DNA of 64,000 nt from Hoeflea sp. (GTDB taxonomy: Bacteria > Pseudomonadota > Alphaproteobacteria > Rhizobiales > Rhizobiaceae): positions 1 through 64,000 of the forward strand of contig NZ_JACIYP010000009.1 of assembly GCF_014359905.1 (NCBI RefSeq), written 5' to 3'. A program made the position numbers and the translations under genes. This document shows positions 44,063 through 54,631 of this stretch, in pieces; within the stretch, counting starts at the first letter, position 1; each line of letters opens with the position of its first letter. The notes under the pieces are model-generated. The model made no database searches and was not told the DNA's origin. It was given only the letters and a program-made list of their open reading frames with translations.

Positions 44063-44096
44063 TCGCACCACAGTACTTTTTCAAGGCCTGCGCGAC

Positions 44097-44507
44097 TTAC
44101 GCCGCGAGCCGGCCCAACCCGAGCCCCAGCGCCGCGGTGTCGCTGAAGACCTGGTATCGCGCGATTCTGCCGTCGCGCAGCGTGAACATGTTGACTGTCT
44201 CTGTGCGCACGGCGCGCCCGTTGGCCTTCACCGTCCATTCGCCCCGGAGCACCGTGATGACGGTGTCGCCCGAGACATGAACCGCAAGCGGCTCGACCCT
44301 GTCGATCGTCAGATGATCGCCCAGGGTCTTGAGGAACGCCAGAAAGCCTTCAATTCCTGTCCAGTCCCCGGCCCAGGGCAGAAGCCCCTCGGGCGCCGGG
44401 TAATGGACCTCGATGTCGTCCGACACGACGCCGCGCAGACCCGCCTCGTCGCCCGCTTTCAGCGCGGCGTAATAGCGGTCCAGGATATCGCGCACGGCGT
44501 CGCTCAT
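44097..44507 (-). CDS. SnoaL-like / nuclear transport factor 2-fold protein
   Basis: A 136-residue small cone-fold protein. It begins MSDAVRDILDRYYAALKAGD, then DDIEVHYPAPEGLLPWAGDW, a mid region with GIEGFLAFLKTLGDHL, and a beta-sheet ending NMFTLRDGRIARYQVFSDTA. These features mark SnoaL-like polyketide-cyclase/isomerase relatives, usually ligand binders of uncertain role. It lies 17 bases after sucD and before sucA on the same strand, so it probably shares the succinyl-CoA synthetase transcript. It is not a usual member of this operon as far as I know. Confidence 0.85.
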   Translation of the reverse strand: MSDAVRDILDRYYAALKAGDEAGLRGVVSDDIEVHYPAPEGLLPWAGDWTGIEGFLAFLKTLGDHLTIDRVEPLAVHVSGDTVITVLRGEWTVKANGRAVRTETVNMFTLRDGRIARYQVFSDTAALGLGLGRLAA

Positions 44508-44524
44508 TCTTCCAGCTCCGGATC

Positions 44525-45427
44525 TCAGCCCTTGAGGACTTCGACCAGTGTCTTGCCCAGACGCGCCGGCGATGGCGAGACGCGGATGCCCGCGGCTTCC
44601 ATGGCCGTGATCTTGTCCTCGGCGCCGCCCTTGCCGCCCGAAATCACGGCGCCGGCATGGCCCATGGTGCGGCCCTCCGGCGCGGTGCGACCGGCGATGA
44701 AGCCCGCCATCGGCTTGGAACGGCCCTTCTTGGCCTGTTCGATCAGCCACTCGGCCGCGTCTTCCTCGGCAGAGCCGCCGATTTCGCCGATCATGATGAT
44801 CGATTCGGTTTCCGGATCGTCGAGGTAGAGATCAAGAATGTCGATGAACTCGGTGCCCTTGACCGGGTCGCCGCCGATGCCCACGGCGCTCGACTGGCCC
44901 AGGCCCTCGTTTGTGGTCTGGAACACGGCTTCATAGGTGAGCGTGCCCGAGCGCGACAGGATGCCCACCGAGCCCTTCTTGAAGATGTTGCCCGGCATGA
45001 TGCCGATCTTGCACTCGTCCGGCGTCATCACGCCGGGGCAGTTCGGGCCGATCAGCCGCGACTTCGACTTGTCGAGGATCGCCTTGGCGCGGATCATGTC
45101 CTGCACCGGAATGCCTTCGGTGATGCAGACGATCAGTTCGATCTCGGCCTCGATGGCCTCGATGATCGCGTCCGCGGCGCCCGCCGGTGGCACATAGATC
45201 ACCGATGCGTTGGCGCCGGTCTCTGCCCGGCCCTCGGCCACGGTCGCAAAGATCGGCAGTTTCTCGCCGCCCGAGCCTTCCCAGGTGGAGCCGCCCTTCT
45301 TCGGGTGAATGCCGCCGACCATCTTGGTGCCGTGATAGGCCAGCGCCTGCTCGGTGTGGAAGGTGCCGGTCTTGCCGGTCAGGCCCTGGACCAGGATCTT
45401 GGTGTCTTTGTTGATGAGAATGGACAT
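44525..45427 (-). CDS. sucD: Succinyl-CoA synthetase alpha subunit
   Basis: A 300-residue CoA-binding alpha subunit. [59 protein letters not shown], and the phosphohistidine region [20 protein letters not shown] are diagnostic. It is separated from its partner sucC by the vapBC pair (about 800 bases), an uncommon arrangement; sucC and sucD are usually adjacent. Confidence 0.97.
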   Translation of the reverse strand: MSILINKDTKILVQGLTGKTGTFHTEQALAYHGTKMVGGIHPKKGGSTWEGSGGEKLPIFATVAEGRAETGANASVIYVPPAGAADAIIEAIEAEIELIVCITEGIPVQDMIRAKAILDKSKSRLIGPNCPGVMTPDECKIGIMPGNIFKKGSVGILSRSGTLTYEAVFQTTNEGLGQSSAVGIGGDPVKGTEFIDILDLYLDDPETESIIMIGEIGGSAEEDAAEWLIEQAKKGRSKPMAGFIAGRTAPEGRTMGHAGAVISGGKGGAEDKITAMEAAGIRVSPSPARLGKTLVEVLKG

Positions 45428-45445
45428 GAAATCAGCCTTGTTGAT

Positions 45446-45865
45446 CTAAGCGAGAAAATCTTCGACGAACGGGTTGCAGACCCGGACGGGTCCATAGGCC
45501 TGCCCGTGATTGAGGTCTTCGGTGTAGACGATCTCCATTTCGGCGCGCTGGGCGGCGACCAGAATGAGACCATCCCAGTGGGATATGTTGTGCCGGCTCG
45601 ACATCTCGATTGCGTGGATGACATCTGCCGGGGAAACCGTGACCACATTGTCCTTCTGCAGGGTCTGGATCCATTCCATGGCGGCTTGCGCGCCATAAGC
45701 CAGCTTCCTGCGCAGCACCTGGTAGAGTTCCATCATCACCTGGGTGGATGTCGTGATCTCGCGCGTCTGCATCAGCTGGCGCGCCAGGTCACGTTTCGTC
45801 ACGTCCGGTGCGGCCGTGTCGGCAGCGTAAGCGACGATGTTGGTGTCAAAGAAGGCGGCGTTCAC
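45446..45865 (-). CDS. vapC: VapC-type PIN-domain toxin
   Basis: A 139-residue PIN-domain ribonuclease. The acidic residues expected to bind the metal are Asp7 ([10 protein letters not shown]), Glu46 (TQVMMELYQVL), Asp98 (SHWDGLILVAA) and Asp117 (VYTEDLNHGQ), all in place. Its start overlaps the antitoxin gene by 20 bases, so translation is coupled. VapC toxins usually cut tRNA or rRNA; the target cannot be inferred. It ends 18 bases before the sucD start, so any transcript from the vapBC promoter would run into sucD. Confidence 0.92.
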   Translation of the reverse strand: MNAAFFDTNIVAYAADTAAPDVTKRDLARQLMQTREITTSTQVMMELYQVLRRKLAYGAQAAMEWIQTLQKDNVVTVSPADVIHAIEMSSRHNISHWDGLILVAAQRAEMEIVYTEDLNHGQAYGPVRVCNPFVEDFLA

Positions 45866-46130
45866 GCATCACCTCCCCATAGAATTCCTCGCGGTCGAAC
45901 AGGCGGCCTTCACCGGCTGACCTGGGCTCGCGGCTGTCCACATCCTTGTCGACAGCCTCGAACAGACGACCCCAGACCTCGGCCCGACCTGCCTGGGTCG
46001 ATTCGCGATCGACCTCGTGCTGAAGGAAGCCGCGCACCATCTCGTTGACGCTGGTGCGCCGCATCGCGGCAAGCACCCGGGCCTTGTCGAGCAGGTCGTC
46101 GTCGATGGCGAGCGTGATGTTCTTGGTCAT
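45846..46130 (-). CDS. vapB: VapB-like antitoxin (ribbon-helix-helix)
   Basis: A 94-residue protein. The N-terminal 40 residues ([20 protein letters not shown], then [12 protein letters not shown]) form a ribbon-helix-helix DNA-binding unit. The C-terminal half is charged and flexible ([10 protein letters not shown]..., [12 protein letters not shown]), the part that in VapB proteins wraps around the toxin. It overlaps vapC. Three TATGTG/CACATA half-sites lie 15-36 bases before its ATG, well placed for autorepression. Confidence 0.88.
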   Translation of the reverse strand: MTKNITLAIDDDLLDKARVLAAMRRTSVNEMVRGFLQHEVDRESTQAGRAEVWGRLFEAVDKDVDSREPRSAGEGRLFDREEFYGEVMRERRLL

Positions 46131-46144
46131 GGCCCTACACGGGT

Positions 46145-46166
46145 TATGTGCTACACATATTATGTG
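46145..46166. promoter_or_regulatory. Three-half-site operator of vapBC
   Basis: TATGTG (46145-46150), CACATA (46154-46159) and TATGTG (46161-46166) alternate in orientation, giving two overlapping perfect palindromes (spacers of 3 and 1 bases). They sit 15-36 bases upstream of the antitoxin ATG, where RNA polymerase would bind. Confidence 0.65.
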
Positions 46167-46233
46167 GAAGCGCCGCAGTCAAGGTTGGGCGCTTCCAATC
46201 GCATTCCGTGTTTTGGGACGTCCTGGACGCAGG

Positions 46234-47427
<1,194 letters not shown>

Positions 47428-47518
47428 GGGAACTCCTGGATTGGTTGAACGGTCGAGAGCATCTTGACGTTTCGTTAAGCCTGATAACGCTCTAACCCGA
47501 TGTTCTTACGCAAGTCTG

Positions 47519-47545
47519 AACGGAAGGCCGGTTTGGCCCTCCGTT
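47519..47545. terminator. Hairpin between mdh and sucC
   Basis: AACGGAAGGCC (47519-47529) pairs with GGCCCTCCGTT (47535-47545) with one mismatch around GGTTT. It starts 17 bases beyond the mdh stop. A weak T-run makes it an attenuating hairpin at best. Confidence 0.4.
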
Positions 47546-47561
47546 CGATAAGCTTGGCCGC

Positions 47562-48542
<981 letters not shown>

Positions 48543-48681
48543 TCAGTGTGCTGAGGAACCCAAGCTCGCGGCCTGGCCCCGATTTCGCGTTTTCGCATAG
48601 ACGTTATCACGGAAACAGGCAACTCAAACTTTCGATACGAGCTTTTTCAAACGGTTAGCTTTTGAAATTCTTACGTAAACG

Positions 48682-49875
48682 TCAATATTCCTGACGTGAA
48701 TCCGCCATGGTCGACCCCTGGCCGGCGCGGCTTGCCTCCAGATAGGCGGTGCTTTGCATCTCGTTGAGCCGGGAGGCAGTGCGGGCGAATTCGAAACTCT
48801 CGGTCCCGCTCGACCCCTGATACAGCGCGTCCGGCTCCGCCGCCGCCGAGATGAACAGCCGCGTCTTGCGATCATAAAGTGTGTCGATAAGGATGATGAA
48901 GCGCTTGGCGGCATTGCGGCCGGCCTGGTCCATCACCGGCGCCCGGTCGACAAACACCGTGTGATAGCGCGCGGCGATCGCCGCATAATCGGCAGCCCCC
49001 AGCGGTGCCTCGCACAAATCGGCAAAGGTAAACCGCGCGGCGCCTGCCCCCGCCATCGGCACAGCCACATCGCGGCCCCGGACGCGGATCTGCTCCGGCG
49101 CTGTCAGCTTGCCCGCGGTGATCCGTTTCCAGGCCCGGTCCATGGCGTCATCGCCATCGGCCTCGTCTTCTCCCGCGCCCAAGAGATGATAGACCGGCAG
49201 CCGCGCCGTGGTCTCCATCCGGTAATCGGTGCGCGCGTCGAGGCTCAGGATGTCGACATGATCCTTAAGCAGCGTGATGAAGGGCAGGAACAATTGCCGG
49301 TTCAGCCCGTCGCGGTAGAGATCGGAAGGCTCGACATTGGAGGTCGCCACCAGCACGCAGCCGCGCTTGAACAATTGCTCGAACAGCCGCGACAACAGCA
49401 TCGCGTCGGCAATGTCGGTGACCGAGAACTCGTCAAAGCACAGAACCCAGGCTTCCTTGATCAGCTCTTCCGCCACCGGCGGCACCGGATCTGATTCCGT
49501 GGTTTCGCCGTTCTTGAGCTTCTGGCGATGGGCGTGGATGCGGGCATGGGCGTCGGCCATGAAATCGTGAAAATGCGCCCGCCGCTTGCGCCGCGCCGGC
49601 ACCATTTCATAGAACATGTCCATCAGCACGGTCTTGCCGCGCCCGACATCGCCGTAAACATAGAGCCCGCGCGGCGGCTTGCCGGATTTCTCCTTGCGCG
49701 CGAACAGCCATCCGAGCGCGCTCGACTTGGTGGCGAGCCGCTTGCTCGACACCTCGTCGAGCAGGATATCCAGACGCCGGGCCAGGCGCGCCTGCGCCGG
49801 GTCATCGGTGAATTCGCCGCTGGCGACGCGCGCCACATAGGCGCTCTCAACGGTGTCGAGTTTTTTCCAGCTCAT
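48682..49875 (-). CDS. zapE: Cell division protein ZapE (AFG1-like ATPase)
   Basis: A 397-residue AFG1/LACE1-family P-loop ATPase. The Walker A is in GLYVYGDVGRGKTVLMDMFY, a helix with RKRRAHFHDFMADAHARIHA follows, and Walker B is VLCFDEFSVTDIADAMLLSR. The C-terminal DTLYDRKTRLFISAAAEPD is conserved in the family. ZapE acts at the Z-ring in E. coli under stress. The last codons overlap an ACGTCA/TGACGT inverted repeat (48679-48697). Confidence 0.94.
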   Translation of the reverse strand: MSWKKLDTVESAYVARVASGEFTDDPAQARLARRLDILLDEVSSKRLATKSSALGWLFARKEKSGKPPRGLYVYGDVGRGKTVLMDMFYEMVPARRKRRAHFHDFMADAHARIHAHRQKLKNGETTESDPVPPVAEELIKEAWVLCFDEFSVTDIADAMLLSRLFEQLFKRGCVLVATSNVEPSDLYRDGLNRQLFLPFITLLKDHVDILSLDARTDYRMETTARLPVYHLLGAGEDEADGDDAMDRAWKRITAGKLTAPEQIRVRGRDVAVPMAGAGAARFTFADLCEAPLGAADYAAIAARYHTVFVDRAPVMDQAGRNAAKRFIILIDTLYDRKTRLFISAAAEPDALYQGSSGTESFEFARTASRLNEMQSTAYLEASRAGQGSTMADSRQEY

Positions 49876-49905
49876 GCGTGGAGCCTATCGCACCGTGCTC
49901 CGATC

Positions 49906-50427
49906 CTAGCGCGACAGCGAGATCTGCTCGCCCGTGGAGGTCGAGCCATCATAGCGTTCGTTTGCAGACTGGTAGAGCCGCGCAACCTGGTTGCCGCTCG
50001 AATCCGACAGGATCACCTGCTTGCCCTGCACGTCCCAGGCCGAGATCGCCGCGGCATTGCCGACGCAGCCGCGCGAGGCGGCGCGATAGCCGCCGGTCCA
50101 CTTGGTCAGCGACAGGAACACGTCGCAGGTCGAGCCGCTGGAGCTCGCCGACCAGCGGCCGATCAGTGCTTCCCGGGTCAGTTCGGGCGCGTTTGCATCG
50201 GCCACCTGCGGCGCGGCCGACGGGGCCGGACCGGTGGGGGCTGCGGGAAACTCGCCGGGCTGCGGCGTCATCGGCGGCGCAAGCTGGCCGGATTGAACGC
50301 CGCCAACCGGGGCAGGCATCAGGGGGGCGGGCTGCTGCTGGGTGTTCATGCCATTATAGGACGTGCGCTGACATCCGCCCAGGACTGCGGCGACCGCCAC
50401 GGCGACCAGCAAGGTGTGCATCTTCAT
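49906..50427 (-). CDS. Inh/Omp19-type protease-inhibitor lipoprotein
   Basis: A 173-residue lipoprotein. The signal peptide MKMHTLLVAVAVAAVLGGC has a lipobox (VLGG-Cys). A Pro/Ala/Gln-rich linker (about 25-80) leads to an AprI/Inh-like beta-barrel (about 85-173) with LIGRWSASSSGSTCDVFLSL, the disulfide-prone RGCVG, and WDVQGKQVILSDSSGNQVA. This matches Brucella Omp19 and relatives, periplasm-facing or surface-exposed inhibitors of proteases. GGAGC precedes the ATG, and a promoter candidate lies at 50484-50512. Confidence 0.85.
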   Translation of the reverse strand: MKMHTLLVAVAVAAVLGGCQRTSYNGMNTQQQPAPLMPAPVGGVQSGQLAPPMTPQPGEFPAAPTGPAPSAAPQVADANAPELTREALIGRWSASSSGSTCDVFLSLTKWTGGYRAASRGCVGNAAAISAWDVQGKQVILSDSSGNQVARLYQSANERYDGSTSTGEQISLSR

Positions 50428-50483
50428 AGACAAGCTCCGGTTACGCGAAACATCCGCTTCGCTGTTCGCCCCACTAATCCGCA

Positions 50484-50512
50484 TAAAATGACCATAGGAT
50501 GGAAATTGCAAG
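50484..50512 (-). promoter_or_regulatory. Putative promoter of the Inh lipoprotein gene
   Basis: On the minus strand TTGCAA (50512-50507) and TTTTAT (50489-50484) are spaced by 17 bases, about 57 bases before the start codon. The remaining intergenic stretch up to msrA (to 50732) shows no gene. Confidence 0.4.
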
Positions 50513-50732
50513 GAAAACCGGCCTGTGAAGCATATTAGCGGGACGATAATCCCACGTTATCCCCGCCATACACCAGTCCTCGCGTCCTTGTCACCCGCGG
50601 ATTTGCCTGCCCGGCGCCGGACACGCTCTTCCCTGGGGACCGAAGGGATACGTGCAATCCCTGCAGTCCCGGCGGAAGGATCGGGAATGTGACAGGCAGT
50701 CGGACGCTATCGCTGGCGGCGGGAAGGGCGGG

Positions 50733-51335
50733 CTATTTCTCGATGCCGTCAAAGGCCTCGTCGCCCCACAGCGCCTTGACCGCGTTGTCGCGTCCACAGG
50801 CGCGGCGATAGTAAGTGTAGCGCACCGGGCTCTTCTTGTAGAAATCCTGATGATAATCTTCCACGGGCCAGAATGTGGCGGCTGATTCGATTTCGGTGAC
50901 CACGGTCTTGCCCAGCACGGTCTGCGCCTCTGTCCTGGCCGCCTCGGCCGCTGCCGCCTGCTCGTCATCGAGCGCATAGACGGCGGTGGTGTAGCTGTGG
51001 CCGCGGTCGCAGAACTGGCCGCCGTCATCGGTCGGATCGACGGTGCGGAAAAATGTCCTGAGCAGGTCCGCGTAGCTCACCACCGCCGGATCGTAGGTGA
51101 TCCGGACCGCTTCCCGGTCGCCATTGGCGGTGTGGCTCTCATAGGTCGGATTGTCCGCCTTGCCGCCGATATAGCCCGAGATCGTGGCGCTGACGCCCTC
51201 GACCTTGTCGAAATCCGATTCCACGCACCAGAAACAGCCGCCGGCGAAGATGGCCTCGCCGGTTTCCTGCGACTTTGCAGGAGCAGACGTCAAGGCAAGG
51301 ATCATCACGGCGGACGAAAGCAACAATCTGAGCAT
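50733..51335 (-). CDS. msrA: Peptide-methionine (S)-S-oxide reductase with signal peptide
   Basis: A 200-residue MsrA. An N-terminal hydrophobic signal peptide (residues 1-22, LRLLLSSAVMILALTSAPA) is followed by the catalytic GGCFWCVESDFDKVEGV (nucleophile Cys34). YVGGKADNPTYE-like and GHSYTTAVYALDDEQ follow. The signal peptide points to repair of oxidised methionine in the periplasm. AAGGAG precedes the ATG at 51335. No MsrB domain or gene is adjacent. Confidence 0.93.
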   Translation of the reverse strand: MLRLLLSSAVMILALTSAPAKSQETGEAIFAGGCFWCVESDFDKVEGVSATISGYIGGKADNPTYESHTANGDREAVRITYDPAVVSYADLLRTFFRTVDPTDDGGQFCDRGHSYTTAVYALDDEQAAAAEAARTEAQTVLGKTVVTEIESAATFWPVEDYHQDFYKKSPVRYTYYRRACGRDNAVKALWGDEAFDGIEK

Positions 51336-51419
51336 GGTGTTCTCCTTTGTCACCGGAAAACTAGCTCAGAACCGGCATTTCTCAACACACGCTTCTGCAC
51401 AAAGCCGTGAGCCGTCCGG

Positions 51420-51761
51420 TCAGGCCGTCGCGTCAAACGCATCCAGCGCCTCGGCGCCGTAGATCATCGACGGGCCGCCGCCCATATAGACCGCCACGCC
51501 GATGGTCTCGACAATCTCTTCGCGGGTGGCGCCATATTTGCGCGCTGCCTTGGCATGAAAGGCAAGGCAGCCGTCGCAGCGCGCGGTGATGCCGATGGCG
51601 AGCGCGATCAGTTCCTTGGTCTTGGAATCAAGAGCCCCCGGCGCGATCGCCGCCTGCGCCAGTTGCGCAAACCCCTTGGACTGCTGGGGCATTGCCTTGC
51701 GCAGTTCCGCCATGCGCGCGTTGGTCTGATCGATGAAGCTGTTCCAGTTGGTCTCGGCCAT
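51420..51761 (-). CDS. Carboxymuconolactone decarboxylase / AhpD-like protein
   Basis: A 113-residue all-helical protein. The AhpD-type active site is Cys62-Asp-Gly-Cys65 with His69 in RCDGCLAFHAKAARKYGATR; IALAIGITARC precedes and EIVETIGVAVYMGGGPS follows, as in the CMD family. Such proteins act as alkylhydroperoxidases or as thiol-disulfide partners; the substrate is not known. It is beside msrA, so an oxidative-stress role is plausible but inferred. Confidence 0.9.
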   Translation of the reverse strand: MAETNWNSFIDQTNARMAELRKAMPQQSKGFAQLAQAAIAPGALDSKTKELIALAIGITARCDGCLAFHAKAARKYGATREEIVETIGVAVYMGGGPSMIYGAEALDAFDATA

Positions 51762-51921
51762 GCGTCTTTCCCTTTTCGGCTGAACTCTTACCCTCCGTGT
51801 AGCAGCATGGCCGGAGGTTGGATTTGATTGCGGTCAAGCCGCGGACACGCAAAATCCCTGGGTCCGGACAAGACCCGGCCGCGGCTTGAGGCAGGCGTTT
51901 CCCGTTTGCATGCGGCATGCA

Positions 51922-53253
51922 CTACCCATGCGTCGGCCAGGCCCGGTGCTCGTCGTCGATGACGAACACATGGCGATGCCGCGGGCCGGGGTGATCGCGC
52001 AGGTGCGGATGATCCGCCGGAAGGTCGGCGTGCGCGTGCTCGATAACCTTCCGATCATTGGCGGGCCAGACCGCGACGGCGACCAGCACCCCGGCAAGCG
52101 CGATCGCGCCAAGGATCGCCATCGCCACGGGCAGTCCGAGCGCGCTGCCGGCCCAGCCGGCAATCGGATAGGTCATCAGCCAGCACAGATGCGACAGGGT
52201 GAACTGCGCCGCAAACAACGCCGGCCTGTCGTCAGCTTGGGCTGAATTGCGCAACAGCCGCCCTGATGGCGTCAGGATTGCCGCATAAAACAGCCCGCTC
52301 AGCCCCCAGACAGCGAGGAACGCACCCCATGCCGGCAGACCAGGATTGAGCTGATAGACAGCATGAGCCAGGGTCAGCGCGGCCAGCAGAAACCCGGCCG
52401 TCACCATCACCTTGCGATCGGCGAGCTTTTCCAGAAGCTGAGGCAAGATCAGGGCTGCCAGCATCGAACCGCCGCCAAAGGCGGCAAGGGCTGCGGCCAC
52501 GGCGCCCTCCCCCAGGCCATAGCCGCCGCGGACGATGACAACGGTGTTGACCAGCACGAAAGCCCCGCTGGCGGCGGCGGTGAGGTTGAGCGCCAGCAAT
52601 CCGCGCAGGCGCGGCGTCGCCACATAGATGCGAATGCCCCTGGTCAGGCGGTCGAGAAATGGCCGGGCCTTGGCCTGCGATCCGCTCGCGGGAATGGATG
52701 CGGCCAGAACCAGCAGCGCCGATCCAACAAACCCCACCACCGTGCCGCCGAACAGCCAGTGGTAGCTGATGAACAACAGAAGCAGCCCCGCCAGCGCCGG
52801 GCTCAGCAAGTTTTCCAGATCATAGGCCAGCCGCGACAGCGACAGCGCCTTTGTGTAATCGCGCTCATCGGGCAGAATGTCGGGAATGATTGCCTGAAAC
52901 GCGGGTGTGAATGTCGCCGAGGCCGCCTGAAGCAGGAAAATCAGGCCATAAATCTGCCAGACCGCATCAATGAACGGCAACATCAGCGCCACGAGGGCGC
53001 GGACACAATCGGCGCCGATCAGCACGGATTTGCGCGGCCAGCGCCCGGCCAGCGCATTGGCCAGGGGCGCCAGCCCGACATAGGCGATCATCTTGATGGC
53101 GAACACGGTTCCAAGCACCGCGCCTGCCTGCTCGCCGGCCAGGTCATAGGCAAGCAAGCCCAGACCCACCGTCAACAAACCGGTTCCGATCAGGGCGATC
53201 ACCTGGGCGGCAAAGAGACGGGCATAGGCGGGATGTCTGAGAACCTCGATCAT
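51922..53253 (-). CDS. MFS transporter
   Basis: A 443-residue protein with about twelve hydrophobic segments. It begins MIEVLRHPAYARLFAAQVIA, then LIGTGLLTVGLGLLAYDLAG and AGRWPRKSVLIGADC (the loop 2-3 MFS motif in diverged form). VVVGFVGSALLVL and others follow. The ATG at 53253 gives the standard N-terminal helix; longer starts (to 53445) overlap the region before the PLP-enzyme gene and lack similarity. Substrate unknown; a drug or metabolite exporter fits the family. Confidence 0.86.
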   Translation of the reverse strand: MIEVLRHPAYARLFAAQVIALIGTGLLTVGLGLLAYDLAGEQAGAVLGTVFAIKMIAYVGLAPLANALAGRWPRKSVLIGADCVRALVALMLPFIDAVWQIYGLIFLLQAASATFTPAFQAIIPDILPDERDYTKALSLSRLAYDLENLLSPALAGLLLLFISYHWLFGGTVVGFVGSALLVLAASIPASGSQAKARPFLDRLTRGIRIYVATPRLRGLLALNLTAAASGAFVLVNTVVIVRGGYGLGEGAVAAALAAFGGGSMLAALILPQLLEKLADRKVMVTAGFLLAALTLAHAVYQLNPGLPAWGAFLAVWGLSGLFYAAILTPSGRLLRNSAQADDRPALFAAQFTLSHLCWLMTYPIAGWAGSALGLPVAMAILGAIALAGVLVAVAVWPANDRKVIEHAHADLPADHPHLRDHPGPRHRHVFVIDDEHRAWPTHG

Positions 53254-53438
53254 GCCCGAGCCTAGCCGATCATTGTTGGATGGAACAGTTGGAAGGAGCC
53301 GAATTTCCGTCTCAACCGGCCAGGCTGTTGCCATGATGAAGCGAGATTGAAATTTGCCGCAGGACTGCATAGACAGATCGACCTTAGGAACGCGCGAACG
53401 CCATGCTGGCCGCACCGCCAGGGAAAGATTGAGTTGAC

Positions 53439-54584
53439 ATGACACTCCCCAACGATCTCAAGCCCTCCACCATCGCCGCCCAGGCTGGCGGCGTCATCGA
53501 CTGGCCCTCGGGCGGCGTGGTGCCGCCGATGCAGCCCTCCACCACCTTCGTCCGCGACGCGGACTACGCGCTGGTCAATCCGGACAATATCTATTCGCGC
53601 GACAATTCCGACATCGTCCGCATCACCGAAACCGTGCTGGCGCGGCTCGAAGGCGCCGAGGAGGCGCTGCTGTTTCCCTCCGGCATGGCGGCGATCGCGG
53701 CGCTGGTGCGCACCCTGCCCAACGGCGCCACGATCGTGGTGCAATCGGGCATCTACTGGGGCACGACCAAATGGCTCAGGGATTTCTGCGCCCGCCGCCA
53801 GATCAGCCTGCATGAGGTCGACGCCAGCGATGCGGACGCGCTTGAAGCGGCCTGCGCCGCGCACCGGCCTGAACTCGTGTTCATCGAGACGCCGTCCAAC
53901 CCATGGCTCAAGACCGTCGACATTGCCCGTGCGGCCAAATGTGCGCATCAGGCCGGCGGCTTGCTGGCGGTTGATTCCACCGCCGCGACGCCTGTGCTGC
54001 AGCGGCCGTTGGAGCTGGGCTGCGACATCGTCATGCATTCGGCCACCAAGGGCATCAACGGCCATTCCGATGTGCTGGCGGGCGTACTCGCCACATCGGC
54101 CCCCGGCGCAAAGACCTGGACCGACATCAAGGCCGACCGCCACGACGCCGGCGCCGTGATCGGGCCGTTCGAAGCCTGGCTTTTGTTGCGCGGCATGCGC
54201 ACCTTGCCGCTCCGGGTGGAGCGCATGAGCCGCTCGGCGCAACAGATCGCCGAGTATCTCAGTGCGCATCCGAAGGTGACGGACGTCTATTACCCTGGCC
54301 TTGAAAGCCATCCCGGCCACGCCGTCGCCGCCCGCCAGATGCAGGGCGGCTTTGGCTGCCTGTTGTCATTCCTGGTCGAGGGCGGCGCTGCCGAGGCGCT
54401 CGCCGTGGTGGGCCGGCTCAGGCTTTTCCACCGCGCGACATCGCTCGGCGGCGTCGAAAGCCTGGTCGAGCACCGCCACACCATCGAGCCTCACACCGGC
54501 ATTCCGCCAAGCCTGATCCGCGTCTCCGTCGGCATCGAGGACGCGGGCGACCTGATCGCCGATCTGGAGCAGGCGCTGGGGTGA
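53439..54584 (+). CDS. Cys/Met-metabolism PLP-dependent enzyme (cystathionine lyase/synthase family)
   Basis: A 381-residue fold-type I PLP enzyme. NIYSRDNSDIVRITETVLARLEGAEEAL (in two blocks) marks the family. The phosphate-binding SGMAAIAALVRTL, VFIETPSNPWLKTVDI, AVDSTAATPV and the Schiff-base Lys204 in HSATKGINGHSD follow, with FHRATSLGGVESLVEHR near the C-terminus. It may be a cystathionine beta- or gamma-lyase or gamma-synthase; sequence alone does not separate these. It is divergent from the MFS gene. I saw no SAM-riboswitch pattern upstream. Confidence 0.9.
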   Translation: MTLPNDLKPSTIAAQAGGVIDWPSGGVVPPMQPSTTFVRDADYALVNPDNIYSRDNSDIVRITETVLARLEGAEEALLFPSGMAAIAALVRTLPNGATIVVQSGIYWGTTKWLRDFCARRQISLHEVDASDADALEAACAAHRPELVFIETPSNPWLKTVDIARAAKCAHQAGGLLAVDSTAATPVLQRPLELGCDIVMHSATKGINGHSDVLAGVLATSAPGAKTWTDIKADRHDAGAVIGPFEAWLLLRGMRTLPLRVERMSRSAQQIAEYLSAHPKVTDVYYPGLESHPGHAVAARQMQGGFGCLLSFLVEGGAAEALAVVGRLRLFHRATSLGGVESLVEHRHTIEPHTGIPPSLIRVSVGIEDAGDLIADLEQALG

Positions 54585-54631
54585 AGCTGCTTGGGGAAAG
54601 AGGAGGGGCTGCGGCCGGTCGTGTCCGATCT

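Noticed and set aside
43919-44071. A 51-residue N-terminal extension of SucA.
   Set aside because: It only reads through the palindromic leader and lacks similarity; the conserved SucA start is at 43918.
53254-53438. SAM riboswitch upstream of the Cys/Met PLP enzyme.
   Set aside because: No SAM-II-like pseudoknot pattern was recognisable in the 185-base gap.
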